Assembly (NCBI RefSeq): GCF_032854445.1
Contig: NC_088306.1
Coordinates: 28,367,764 to 28,431,763 of the forward strand
DNA: 64,000 nt
Source: Liolophura sinensis
Lineage: Eukaryota > Mollusca > Polyplacophora > Chitonida > Chitonidae
Reading direction: 5' to 3'
The notes under the pieces were generated by a model, which did no database searches, had not been told where the DNA came from, and saw only the letters and a list, made by a program, of their open reading frames with translations. Positions 37,601 through 45,214 of the stretch are shown here, one piece after another; position 1 is the stretch's first letter; the number at the start of each line of letters is the position of its first letter. Made by a program: the position numbers and the translations under genes.

Positions 37601-40600
37601 TGAGAAATCTTTAACGTCCGATGTTAGGTGACGCCACTCTAAAATGTTGACCAAGGAGTAAACTCCGCTGATTACCGACTATGACACCTGAACTAATATA
37701 CCCTAATGTGAGGTCACACTGAAATGTTTACCGAATTCTCAAGACACGCACACAATTTGAAAAGCTCTACAAGCCATTATTGTCTTACAGAAAATATTTT
37801 TTTTTAAATAATGAACAGCGATACAGACAAAATAGTGTATATTTGGTTCGGCGTCAGTATTCTCAACTTCCGACGTTGAGAATACATACTTTTTACGTCA
37901 ACTTTAAACTCTACTGTCAACTAGCTTTAACCCCTTCACAAATAAGCTTTAGGATGATGTCCCACTGAAGTGTTTACAGAACTGTTAATGGATCTTTTAA
38001 CCGGCGTTTCCGCCTTAACCAATACAAAATGGCGTGAACTTCTTTGACGTCAAATGACTGCTAACGTCAGACTGAGTTGATAACTAGTCTATTAACAGAA
38101 CTGTTTACTGGTTTTAAAGACTTAAAGGAAAGCATTTTATACAGACACACACTGTTCATACTTGGTAATTAAACACTTAATTTACACTTTCCAAACGGTA
38201 CAAAGTTGCACCATGAATTTTGACATCCGACTCCAAATGGCGTCAAAATAAGCAGTTAACCCTGTTAACTGATCTGTAAAACGGCATTAACGCCTTAAGT
38301 AATACACAAACAGATCTCAGACTTCATACATAAACATCACCTTACAAGGCCTACAAGTCATTCCTACAAAAAAAGTAGAAAAACTAACCGGAGTTATCAC
38401 CTTGACCAATAGACGTAGTGATCTCTTTAAAAGATAAACACCTCTTTTTTAGCCCTACAGAACGCTGTTAAACGTTTTAACGTCCGATGAAATCTGAAAT
38501 CACACTAAATTGTTAACCGAATTTAAATTCTTAACAAAATTGTTTACTGGTTCAGATTTTCAACCAATTCAAAAGGGACAAACCATTACTTTGTCATGAA
38601 AACACAAATTTATATAAACAAAAATGGTACCAATACAGCTACTTGATATTAAAACTTCAATTTGCAAACCCATACAAAAGGGTGTGAATTGCTTTGACGT
38701 CCAATTTCTGCTAAAGCCAGACTTGCGTTTTTAATTAAACTGTTAACAGAACTATTCACCGGTTTAAAAGACTTAACCAGCTCAAAAAAATAGTTATAAT
38801 TTCCCTATGGTAAATAAAAATCTCTCATATAAAGTATTACAGATACACATTGTTCAAACTTGATAATTAAACACAACTTTCCAAACGTTAAAAAATTGGT
38901 GCCAAGAATCTTGACATCCAACACCAGGTGGCGTCAAAATTAGCGGTTACTAATAGCCCAACTGTTGACTGATCTGCAAACCGGCATTGATGCCTTAAGC
39001 ATTAGACATACAGATCTCAGACTTCATACACAAATATCACATTGCAAGCCCTACAAATCATTTATTTCCTACCAAAAAAAATACTAATTTCTTATGAAAA
39101 TAATATAACCGATGCACATATATTTTATTTGGTGATTACAGCGCACTTTAAGAGTCGTTCAAAGCGCTATCAGTGGACTTTGCCTCGACGTCAGATGACG
39201 TCAAACTGAGAGTTTAATCCAACCATTTACTGAACTTTAAATGGTTTCAGCGCCTTTACCAGTATGTCGTAAGGTGACATCACGCTGAATGGTTTACACA
39301 ACTAATAATTTACCTCTTAACAGGAATTGTCACCTGTATTAGTAAACGTAAAGATCTCATGCTTAATACCTCGTTTCCAGCCCAACAAAACGCTTTCAAA
39401 GGTTAAACGTACAATGCCATCTGATTTATTTATTTATTTAATTGGTGTTTTATGCCGTTCTCAAGAATACTTCACTTATACGACGGCGGCCAGCATTATG
39501 GTGGGAGGAAACCGGGCAGAGCCTGGGGCAAACCCACGACCATCCCCAGGTTGCTGCAGACCTTTCCACGTACGGCCGGAGAGGAAGTCAGCATGAGCTG
39601 GACTTGAACTCACAGCGACCGCATTGGTGAGAGACTCCTGGGTCATTACGCTGCGCTAGAGCCCTAACCGACTGAGCCACGGAGGCCCCACAATACTATC
39701 TGAAATCACACAAATTGTTAGGTGAAGGTTTTCACAAAATTGTGTACTGGTTTAAGATTTTCAACCAATTCCAAAAGGGACAAACCTCTAATTTTTCAAT
39801 TTAATTTAAAAAATATTACCAGGTATGTTGTCTGTAGGTGCAGTATTTATGGAGATTTGGGCCAGACTACTATACAAGCTGCCATTCACAGAAGCGCCCC
39901 ATGGTGTCAGGATCGGGAATCATTGGCGTGACGTGATAGCCCGCATCAGTTGTTATTAACGTACTAAGTATGATGTCTGTAGGTGCAGTATTTATGGAGG
40001 TACGGGCCAGATGGCTATTTCAGGCTACTATTCACAGTAGCGCCCCCTAGTGTCAGGATCGGAATCACTGGCATAACGAGATAGCCCGTATTAGGTGTCA
40101 TTAATGCACCAAGTATGATGTCTGTGCGTGCAGTGTGAATGGAGATATGGACCTGACTGCTATTCAGACTGCTATTCACAGAAGCGCCCCCTATTGTCAG
40201 AATCAGAAATCATTGACATGACGTTATATCCCGCATTAAGTGTTATTAATGCACCAAGTATGACCTCTGTAGGTGCAGTATTTATGGAGATATAGGCGAA
40301 AAAATATTTCATAGAAATAAAGACTTGTCCCTGTTGAATAATTAACTGCCAACTGCGAACCGCAGTCTAGCTTCATTGACATTTTGTGTTTTCCACGTGT
40401 ACAGTTGAGGATTTCTGATGACCTAATTTAAGACGCAGAGCTTTTAAATCTAACTAAAAATTGTCACAGCCATTAGCTGTGACAAGCAGCTCTATAACAG
40501 AACGGTGTTGTTGTTGGCAGTGGTGTACTTGTTTATGAAGATCATAGATGAATTTTTTTAAATGCGCATGCGTCACAGCCTGTCACCATACACAGGTCGG

Positions 40601-43600
40601 TGCTCTTGTTTTACTCTGTGTTGTAGCTTTTTATTCTCACAAATTCTTCCTGTCTTCTCTCTTTCATGTATACAGCGCCGCTGGCGGCCGTCATGTCGGA
40701 GCGCTACTCAGAGAGACTGGTGCTCATTGGTTCGGGCGTTTTCTGTTCGTTAGGCGCCCTTGTGGCCGCCTTCGCCCCGAACATGGAGATGGTTGTATTC
40801 GCAACAGGCTTCATCATGGGTATGTCTGGAATCCCTTTAATGACACTGGACTGCAAGCTAGTATTTTATTAGGGGTATCTTGCATCTAGTAGTACCTAGC
40901 TAATCATACCATATGCATCGTACTAACGGCTGTAGTAGGTTTCTCTGTCCGGGCTGATGTTAGCTGTTCCATAGTGCATCGTGAGATTGTTGGGACACGG
41001 GCGCACATATGCACACTAAAAATTTCATTCTTTATTTGGTAAGTAAGGTTATTATGTTGATTATATTAAACATGTGAAAGTTTACAGAGTAATTTGGTAT
41101 ATGTTTTCAATGAACACAGGTAATTTAGTGAACATGACTTTGTGTTAATATTAAGTGTAGAAAGCCGGTCAACATATAAAAATGTTTACTGTATTTAAGA
41201 ATTTATTTATTTATTTGATTGGTTTTTCGCTGTACTCAAGAATGTTTTCACTTATACGACGGCGGCATTATGGTTGAAAGAAAACGGTCAGAGGTTGCTG
41301 ACGTGTTTCAAGTTCACATAGTAAATGCCACATATTTACTTTGTTTACGCAAATTATTTTGTATGAATGTATTTCAAAAATCAAGCTACTCAAGAAATGT
41401 AGAGCGTAAAATACGACAAAGAGAAGAAAGTTATATGTTTACATCAGATAGAAGATGTTGTTGACTCGAATTTAGGCTTGTAGATAACTGGCGTCATTAG
41501 AACATGCTGGAACAATAAATAACTGAAAACATATACGTAAACACATAGTAAACCACACTCCAGATCCTGTTTGACGTGTACCTTTCAATCAGTCGTCTTC
41601 TTCACAAATATGATCTCCTAGCACCTCGATAATTATTTGTTTTGTTGTTGTGTGACACCATATTTCAGAATTTTCGCTAGTGCAACGATAATTATAATCG
41701 TACGATGTTTGTATAGAGCAAGTCACATTGCTCCTCCAGGTTTTATCATAAACTGCCCGACTCAAGCCTCTTACTGAATTGAACTGCGAACTTTAGTCTT
41801 ACCGTAAAGTATTCCGAATACTTACAAACGTGAGTTACATTTTAAATTTTCTTGATTGTTCTTGTATGTATTAATGTTCACAGGAATTGGTGTGTCGTCC
41901 TTTTTTGCGCCCGTACAGATCGCCATTGGGAAATACTTCGACAAACGAAAATCTATAGCAATTTCTCTGAGTTTTGTTGGCATGTGTTTTGCACAAATTG
42001 TCATGGCGCCCGTGAATATACTTTTTCTAGAAACTTACGCCCTTAGAGGAACATTAATGCTATACGCTGGGTTTATGTTGCATATCATCGTGGCAGGTGC
42101 GCTTGTTCAACCAATCAAAGCATCCAACAGAAGTCACCTGGACCAGAAACCGGAACTTCAGGGGAGAAATGCGCTGTCCGTGCTAGAGCTGGCATCGGTC
42201 CAAGATTTGTACGCCAGTCGCGAATTCATCAAAACTATGAACACAAACGCATCAAAAGTTCAATCTAGACCTTTAGCCAAGAGGACAGATAACGAATTCC
42301 TCCGTAGCGATGAAGAGACTGCACCAGTGAAATCCGATGGTGAAGGGGTAGACCTTTCGGCAACTAGCAAAGGCCATATCCTCAAACAGACCAAAGATCT
42401 CAAGAAAGCCGCAGCCGATGTGTACGCATTTTGTGTTCAATGAAACACGTTCTAGACTTCTCGCTCTTAAAAATTCCAACATTTACTATGTACGCATTCG
42501 CCCAGTGTTTGTCTATCGTAGCTTTCAACAATGTTCCAGTGTATCTGTTTCCCAGGGCGGAGGATTACGGCTTGACGGCGAACGAATCCGCACTACTTTT
42601 AACCATTACGGGATGCACGGACTTGCTGTCGCGGATTCTGCAGGGTGTATTCGGCGACGTGAAGGGAGTCGGTCCCATGGTTGTTTTCACCGGTGGAATT
42701 TTCTGCTTCGGAATCTCCACTGCTGCCATTCCGTTCACAACGACTTTCCTAGAAAATGGCCATTGTCAGTGGCTTCCTGGGATTGTTCGGCAGCACGACG
42801 ATTGTGTTAAATATGCCGATTCTGGTGTGAAACAGTGGGACTTGGAAACTTGCCCAAAGCAGTCGCTCTTACCAGTTCTTCAACGGAATTACCAACGCTG
42901 TGGCGCCACCACTTTTAGGTAGGTTCTCTTGGCAGCAGAAATTACGAAAGACTTATAAGTCGATTAACATGACATACGGAAATAAGGTTATAACGAGCTG
43001 TACAATTACGTGTAACTCTGTTGCTGATAGGAAAATGTATTGCACTGGTGTTCATACGTGGAGGAAACCGGAGTGCGCTTCGGGAAGCGGTAGATCCAGG
43101 GCTAATCCTGGGTCGTGCCACACGTAAGGCCTTGAAAGAAGAAGTTGTAACTTCCTCACTTGACAAACAATCAAACAGTCGTCTTTGGGTAACTCGTAAA
43201 ACTCTTTTCCGCCTGCATTAGGACGGTTCAAAGTTGATTTATCCATTCTTTGTTGACCTTATTTGTTCTTTCATTCATTAAGTCACATTTATCGCTGTAC
43301 ACGTGTTCATAAAACATATGTGCACACGCACTGCAACGTCACAGGGGAAAACGATGCGTTCAATCTGTCATCTGGACCGTATGTGTAGCTTTTCCTGCAT
43401 TCTCCTATTTGTGAAATCAACTTCATACTCAGATACAAAAACGCCATCGCATACATATAACGGGTGGGCATAAAAAATGGGCCGTACTTTGACACTCAAT
43501 ATCTCCGAAACCCTCCTGCGTCAGCTTTTAAAAATTTACACACTCAAAAGCCATTATGTTATAAATATACAGACGAAACCTCAGTTTCATCGTTTAAGAT

Positions 43601-44243
43601 TTCTGTTCATGTTACCAAAATAAAAATAGAGTCGAAAACGCATGTTCTGGACATTTCAAAATGATGCTCTATCTTGTTTTACTTGAAAAAGGGATCAATT
43701 GGTTCCCCATCTTCTCGGTGGACGGCGCGCAAACGTTTCTTCCATGAACTGATTGAGTCCCGAAGCTCCTTAAGAGTAATTTTTTTCCAGCAGTCCTTGA
43801 TGCGTGCTTGTAGTTCATCCTCAGTGAATTTTTTTTCCGTGCGACCCTCATAGGTTTCTGACAGGTGATGCAATGTGGGTCACCGGAACGTGCGTTTTTA
43901 AGGCTATATTTTCATTTTAATCCTGTGTACAGACTACTCAAGCTATGACCTTGAAAACTGGTCAGTATATTAACAAAATTATGCCATTTGAATGTCTAAA
44001 GTTTGAATGGGTTTGCACAAAGGATAATGGAGCATTGCAGCATTAAAGTGCGGCCCATTTCATTATGCCTAAAGAACATATACCTAAAGTCAAGTGTTCT
44101 TTCTGTTTTAGGGTACATCAAAGACGTCACAAACGTCCTACAATTACGTGTACGTTGCATGTGCGGGCACACTGTTCTTGGCTACAGCCTTCATGCTGGC
44201 TCAGTCAGTCGTTCGATTCGTTGCAAGTAGATGCAAGGGATGA
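25678..44243 (+). CDS. Gene B: SLC16/monocarboxylate-transporter-like carrier, five exons, frameshifted (possible pseudogene)
   Basis: A paralogue of gene A over 18.6 kb. Exons are 25678-25732, 33507-33650, 40676-40819, 41884-42918 and 44112-44243; all introns are GT-AG and phase 1. Exon 1 is tiny; ATG 25678 has A at -3 and G at +4 and follows an in-frame stop at 25645. It encodes DSGRSWILVV, a degraded TM1 motif that aligns residue for residue with gene A up to the split glycine. Exon 2 has LGGFIKVFGVFF (transport lysine kept), exon 3 SERYSERLVL, exon 4 YFDKRKSIAIS and TDLLSR (Asp and Arg kept). Five single-base shifts break the frame: one base short near 42430, one extra near 42755, one extra near 42828, one short near 42875, one extra near 44135. 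Those in exon 4 cancel, so its length is exactly 345 codons (343 in gene A). Without them the product would be about 502 residues. It is either a young pseudogene or a locally poor assembly. Confidence 0.85.
25930..26040 (+). mobile_element. SINE 3' fragment, diverged
   Basis: Contains CCGGTTTCCTCGATTCATAA, CTTCGTATAAGTGAAAAATT, GCTGAGTACGGAATTAAACA and CAATCAAATAAATCGATC. These are the 3' half of the main SINE family with its CAATCAAATAAA tail. Confidence 0.75.
27035..27395 (+). mobile_element. Dispersed repeat family B
   Basis: The longest copy: GACGACGTGGAGTCATTAGG, CATTACTGAAGTATCATGCC, ACACCCCACCCAGTCACACT, TTCCTTGCTCTAACC, GTCTTTGGTATGATC, GGGTTTGATCCCGGAGTCTC, TCGAGGCGGATGCTCTAATC. 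The right end reads like a reverse-complement tRNA head, so this is probably a SINE family distinct from the main one. Confidence 0.65.
27745..27860 (-). mobile_element. SINE 3' half
   Basis: Reverse-complement SINE: TTATTTGACTGGTGTTTTAC, GTCGTACTCAAGAACATTTC, CTTATGCGACGGCGGCTAGA, ending in a CCAACGACCATC core remnant. Confidence 0.85.
28200..28330 (+). mobile_element. SINE 3' half, diverged
   Basis: Contains CTCCGGATGGTCGTTGGGTC, CAACATAATGCTGGAGGCGT, CGTGTAAGTGAAGGATCGCC and an AAATAAGTC tail, matching the core and 3' end of the main SINE with extra C-rich sequence between. Confidence 0.7.
29561..29745 (+). repeat. Direct repeat copy 1, SINE-like
   Basis: Contains GGCTTTGTTTTGCGCAGACC, TTGTCTTCTTTACTGTACGC, GAGCTATCAGTGGAGCAGTG and GCAGGTCGTGGATTGAGACG. 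The same blocks recur at 30706-30850, where about 40 bp of the middle is missing. The GTGGAGCAGTGAGCCTG and GGTCGTGGATTGAGAC blocks look like degenerate polymerase III boxes, so a tRNA-derived SINE is likely. Confidence 0.65.
30706..30850 (+). repeat. Direct repeat copy 2, SINE-like
   Basis: Second copy of the 29561-29745 repeat (GCTTTGTTTTGCGCAGACTT, GGCCCGAGCTATCAGTAGAG, CAGGTCGTGGATTGAGACGT) with an internal deletion relative to copy 1. It is followed near 30902 by a perfect 8-bp stem with a 5-nt loop (GGATCTGC/GCAGATCC). Confidence 0.65.
31856..32120 (-). mobile_element. SINE, essentially full length
   Basis: Reverse complement from the TTTATTTATTTATTCCATTG tail through CGCCATACTCAAAAACATTT, ACGACAGCGGCCAGCATTAC, GACCATCCGCAAGGTGTTGC, CGGCCGGAGAGGAAGTCAGC and TGAACTCACAGCGACCACAT to the tRNA-like head, ending CTCGGCCACAGAGGCCCC. 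A short insertion lies within the head region. Confidence 0.92.
32121..32555. other. Nothing recognised
   Basis: Intronic sequence of gene B between a SINE and the acceptor-linked minisatellite; no supportable feature. Confidence 0.4.
32556..33535 (+). repeat. ~52-bp minisatellite running into gene B exon 2 acceptor
   Basis: Units of about 50-56 bp contain GACTTTTGGTCAGTTCGTTT, CAATGTACACTTCGCACACG and CACCTGTGAAAT. They are clear at 32570-32950 and increasingly degenerate towards 33500. The last upstream unit has CGTATCTTTTTCAG (AG ending at 33456) followed by TTAGCCAGTTCGTTTCAATG. Exactly 50 bp later the true acceptor CGTTGTCTTCGGCAG (33506) is followed by exon bases TTAGTCAGCTCGTTTCTGCT. 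The exon 2 acceptor and its first coding bases thus look like the final unit. Confidence 0.75.
34610..34990 (+). repeat. ~82-bp tandem units inside the inverted-end element
   Basis: Four or five shortened units (GCACCTACAGACATTATAAG, GAGGCGTTTCTGTGAATTGC, AGTCTGGCCCATGTCTCCAT) follow the longer units of the left end, where the CATACTTGG to CTGACACC part has been deleted and the short form amplified. Confidence 0.85.
35010..35265. mobile_element. Two SINE fragments in opposite orientation
   Basis: At 35020-35060 a plus-strand 3' tail (CGGCGTAAAACACCAATCAA, ATAAATAAATAAATC). At 35130-35265 a reverse-complement fragment (GTCTTACGCCATACTGAAGA, CACTTATACAACTACTGTCA, AATATTATGGAAGGAAACTG). Both lie at the inner edge of the left inverted end. 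Confidence 0.75.
35270..36890. other. Unassigned interior of the inverted-end element
   Basis: 1.6 kb of AT-rich sequence with only short open frames. I see no transposase motif. Confidence 0.4.
37857..37885. other. Perfect 11-bp stem-loop inside gene B intron 2
   Basis: GTATTCTCAAC, loop TTCCGAC, GTTGAGAATAC. It is inside the inverted-end element near the start of the large-unit tandem repeat. Confidence 0.8.
38020..39075 (+). repeat. Tandem duplication, spacing about 650-700 bp, diverged
   Basis: Copy 1 (about 38020-38370) and copy 2 (about 38680-39075) share in the same order TTTGACGTCAAATG/TTTGACGTCCAATT, CTGTTAACAGAACT-type words, ACTTTCCAAACG, TCTTGACATCC, GGCGTCAAAAT, CTGATCTGYAAAMCGGCATT, ACAGATCTCAGACTTCATAC and CCCTACAAATCA. 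Shorter related words continue on both sides (37600-39420), so the whole stretch may be a degenerate large-unit tandem repeat. Confidence 0.75.
39423..39695 (-). mobile_element. SINE, full length with tRNA-like head
   Basis: The best copy in the window. The plus strand reads TTTATTTATTTATTTAATTG tail, TTTATGCCGTTCTCAAGAAT, TATACGACGGCGGCCAGCAT, GGGAGGAAACCGGGCAGAGC, CCATCCCCAGGTTGCTGCAG, TACGGCCGGAGAGGAAGTCA, GGACTTGAACTCACAGCGAC and finally CCGACTGAGCCACGGAGGCC. On the minus strand this is a head with A box (TGGCTCAGTCGG) and B box (GAGTTCAAGTCC). It sits inside the 34113-40385 element. Confidence 0.95.
40461..40485. other. Perfect 10-bp stem-loop upstream of gene B exon 3
   Basis: TTGTCACAGC, loop CATTA, GCTGTGACAA. 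It lies about 190 bp before the exon 3 acceptor and just outside the right inverted end of the 34113-40385 element. Confidence 0.8.
41199..41300 (-). mobile_element. SINE 3' fragment in gene B intron 3
   Basis: Reverse complement: TTTATTTATTTATTTGATTG, TTTTTCGCTGTACTCAAGAA, CACTTATACGACGGCGGCAT, then a short GAAAGAAAACGGTCAGAGG remnant. Intron 3 spans 40820-41883 and shows nothing else. Confidence 0.88.
43055..43175 (+). mobile_element. Fragment of the second SINE family, gene B intron 4
   Basis: Contains GCGCTTCGGGAAGCGGTAGA, TCCAGGGCTAATCCTGGGTC and AAAGAAGAAGTTGTAACTTC, which match the head and body of the SINE at 21476-21815 (CTTCGGGAGCCTGATGAGAG, AAAGAAGTTCCTCGCTTGG). Confidence 0.6.
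43466..44070 (-). mobile_element. Tc1/mariner-like remnant (~605 bp) in gene B intron 4
   Basis: Inverted ends: GGGCATAAAAAATGGGCCGT ACTTT at 43466-43490, and on the opposite strand AGGCATAATGAAATGGGCCG CACTTT ending at 44070. Between them, on the minus strand at 43873-43679, an open frame reads like the C-terminus of a Tc1/mariner transposase (FTEDELQARIKDCWKKI, then ISSWKKRLRAVHREDGEPID). The catalytic domain is missing, so this is an internally deleted, non-autonomous copy. Confidence 0.75.
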
Positions 44244-44339
44244 TTGTGTACCATAATATTTCGCCATTGCAACATTGCTGCCTTGTTCAAAGTGAAGGCA
44301 CACTGTCGCGTACCTTCTTACCCATACATTTATCACATT

Positions 44340-44560
44340 CAATCACGTTCAGACAGAATGGTGTGTAACCTGTTGACTCGTGCCTTGAGGTATTATATGC
44401 GCAAGAGAAGAAACAAGCTTTTCCAGTCTGATTTTTGTTTGTATGTTAAAGTGCCCAGCATAATTAGCAGAGTTCAACTGAACATCGGCTCTTAGATTGA
44501 ACCGCTCTGATTCCGAGTCACCGCTGGGGTCCGTCAACCTGACCGAATCCTTGAACACGG
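44340..44560 (-). mobile_element. Retroelement-related direct repeat, outer copy
   Basis: About 75 bp at 44345-44420 (CAGACAGAATGGTGTGTAAC, ACTCGTGCCTTGAGG) repeats the sequence at 45218-45295 at the 3' edge of the Ty3/gypsy element. Both carry a short minus-strand reading frame ending QGTS..VTH.SV. The outer copy may be a second element fragment or part of a terminal duplication. Confidence 0.5.
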
Positions 44561-45214
44561 CAGGTGGTCATTGAGGAGTGGGAGGAGAGGTGTAACCGAG
44601 AGACCAGCGGGTAAAGAAACAAAAAGCGATAACATGTTCGTGTGCAATACTCTGACCTTGCTAACATTATCCTGTCTTACGTTATAGACTGGAATATCTG
44701 GGTTTGGCTGGGATACTTCTGATCCGTAAGGACGTTCTTCCCATCGGTTAACCATCGTTTGCCTACCTTTCATTCCTACATTTCTCACCATCACCCGGTG
44801 GCCAAGATTTTATGCCATTTATTATTTATTCAGCATAAATGTTAAATTAAGTACATAGGTATACATGTGGAATACATTTGGCAGGATTAAAGCTCACAAG
44901 AGCTTGTTTTATCCCATGGAGTGTTATAGAGCATAGTATACATGGATTAATGGTAATAAACATCACAGCGTGTCACGTATAAACAGACATGATGATAGGA
45001 CAAATGGACACAAAAACGGATCATAAACAATGCTGGAAACATTATGAGCATTTATTATGTGAATTTTATTTACCTTTTTTACGTTTATCGTTAATCTACA
45101 TAAACAACCAAAGTGTGCTTTAATTCTGATGCGTATACTGTTCTCGGGCTTTCTGAGTACCATTTGGGTTAATACCTAGGTAGTCAGCGATGGTCAAACG
45201 AGGGAGTCTGCTGA

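Larger units (their letters stand above)
34113..40385. mobile_element. 6.3-kb element with long, internally repetitive inverted ends, in gene B intron 2
   Basis: The left end (TTAAACTGTGGTTAGCAG, TTGGCAGTTAGCTATTCAAC, TTATTTCTATAAATT, TATTCGCCTATATCC, then about 160-bp units) matches in reverse complement the right end (units, then TATAGGCGAAAAAATATTTC, ATAGAAATAAAGACTTG, AATTAACTGCCAACTGCGAA, CCGCAGTC). Units contain TAGCAGTCTGGTCCATATCT, CCATAAATACTGCACCTACA, GACATCATACTTGGTAC and GATTCTGACACTAGGGGGCG. They run plus at 34200-35000 and 36895-37300 and minus at 39830-40300. No transposase is visible. The layout resembles foldback-type DNA transposons with repetitive inverted ends. Confidence 0.65.

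Noticed and set aside
42418-42810. 130-codon plus-strand frame inside gene B exon 4
   Set aside because: It is the wrong frame; the neighbouring frame carries the transporter motifs (NVPVYLFPRAEDYG, TDLLSR).
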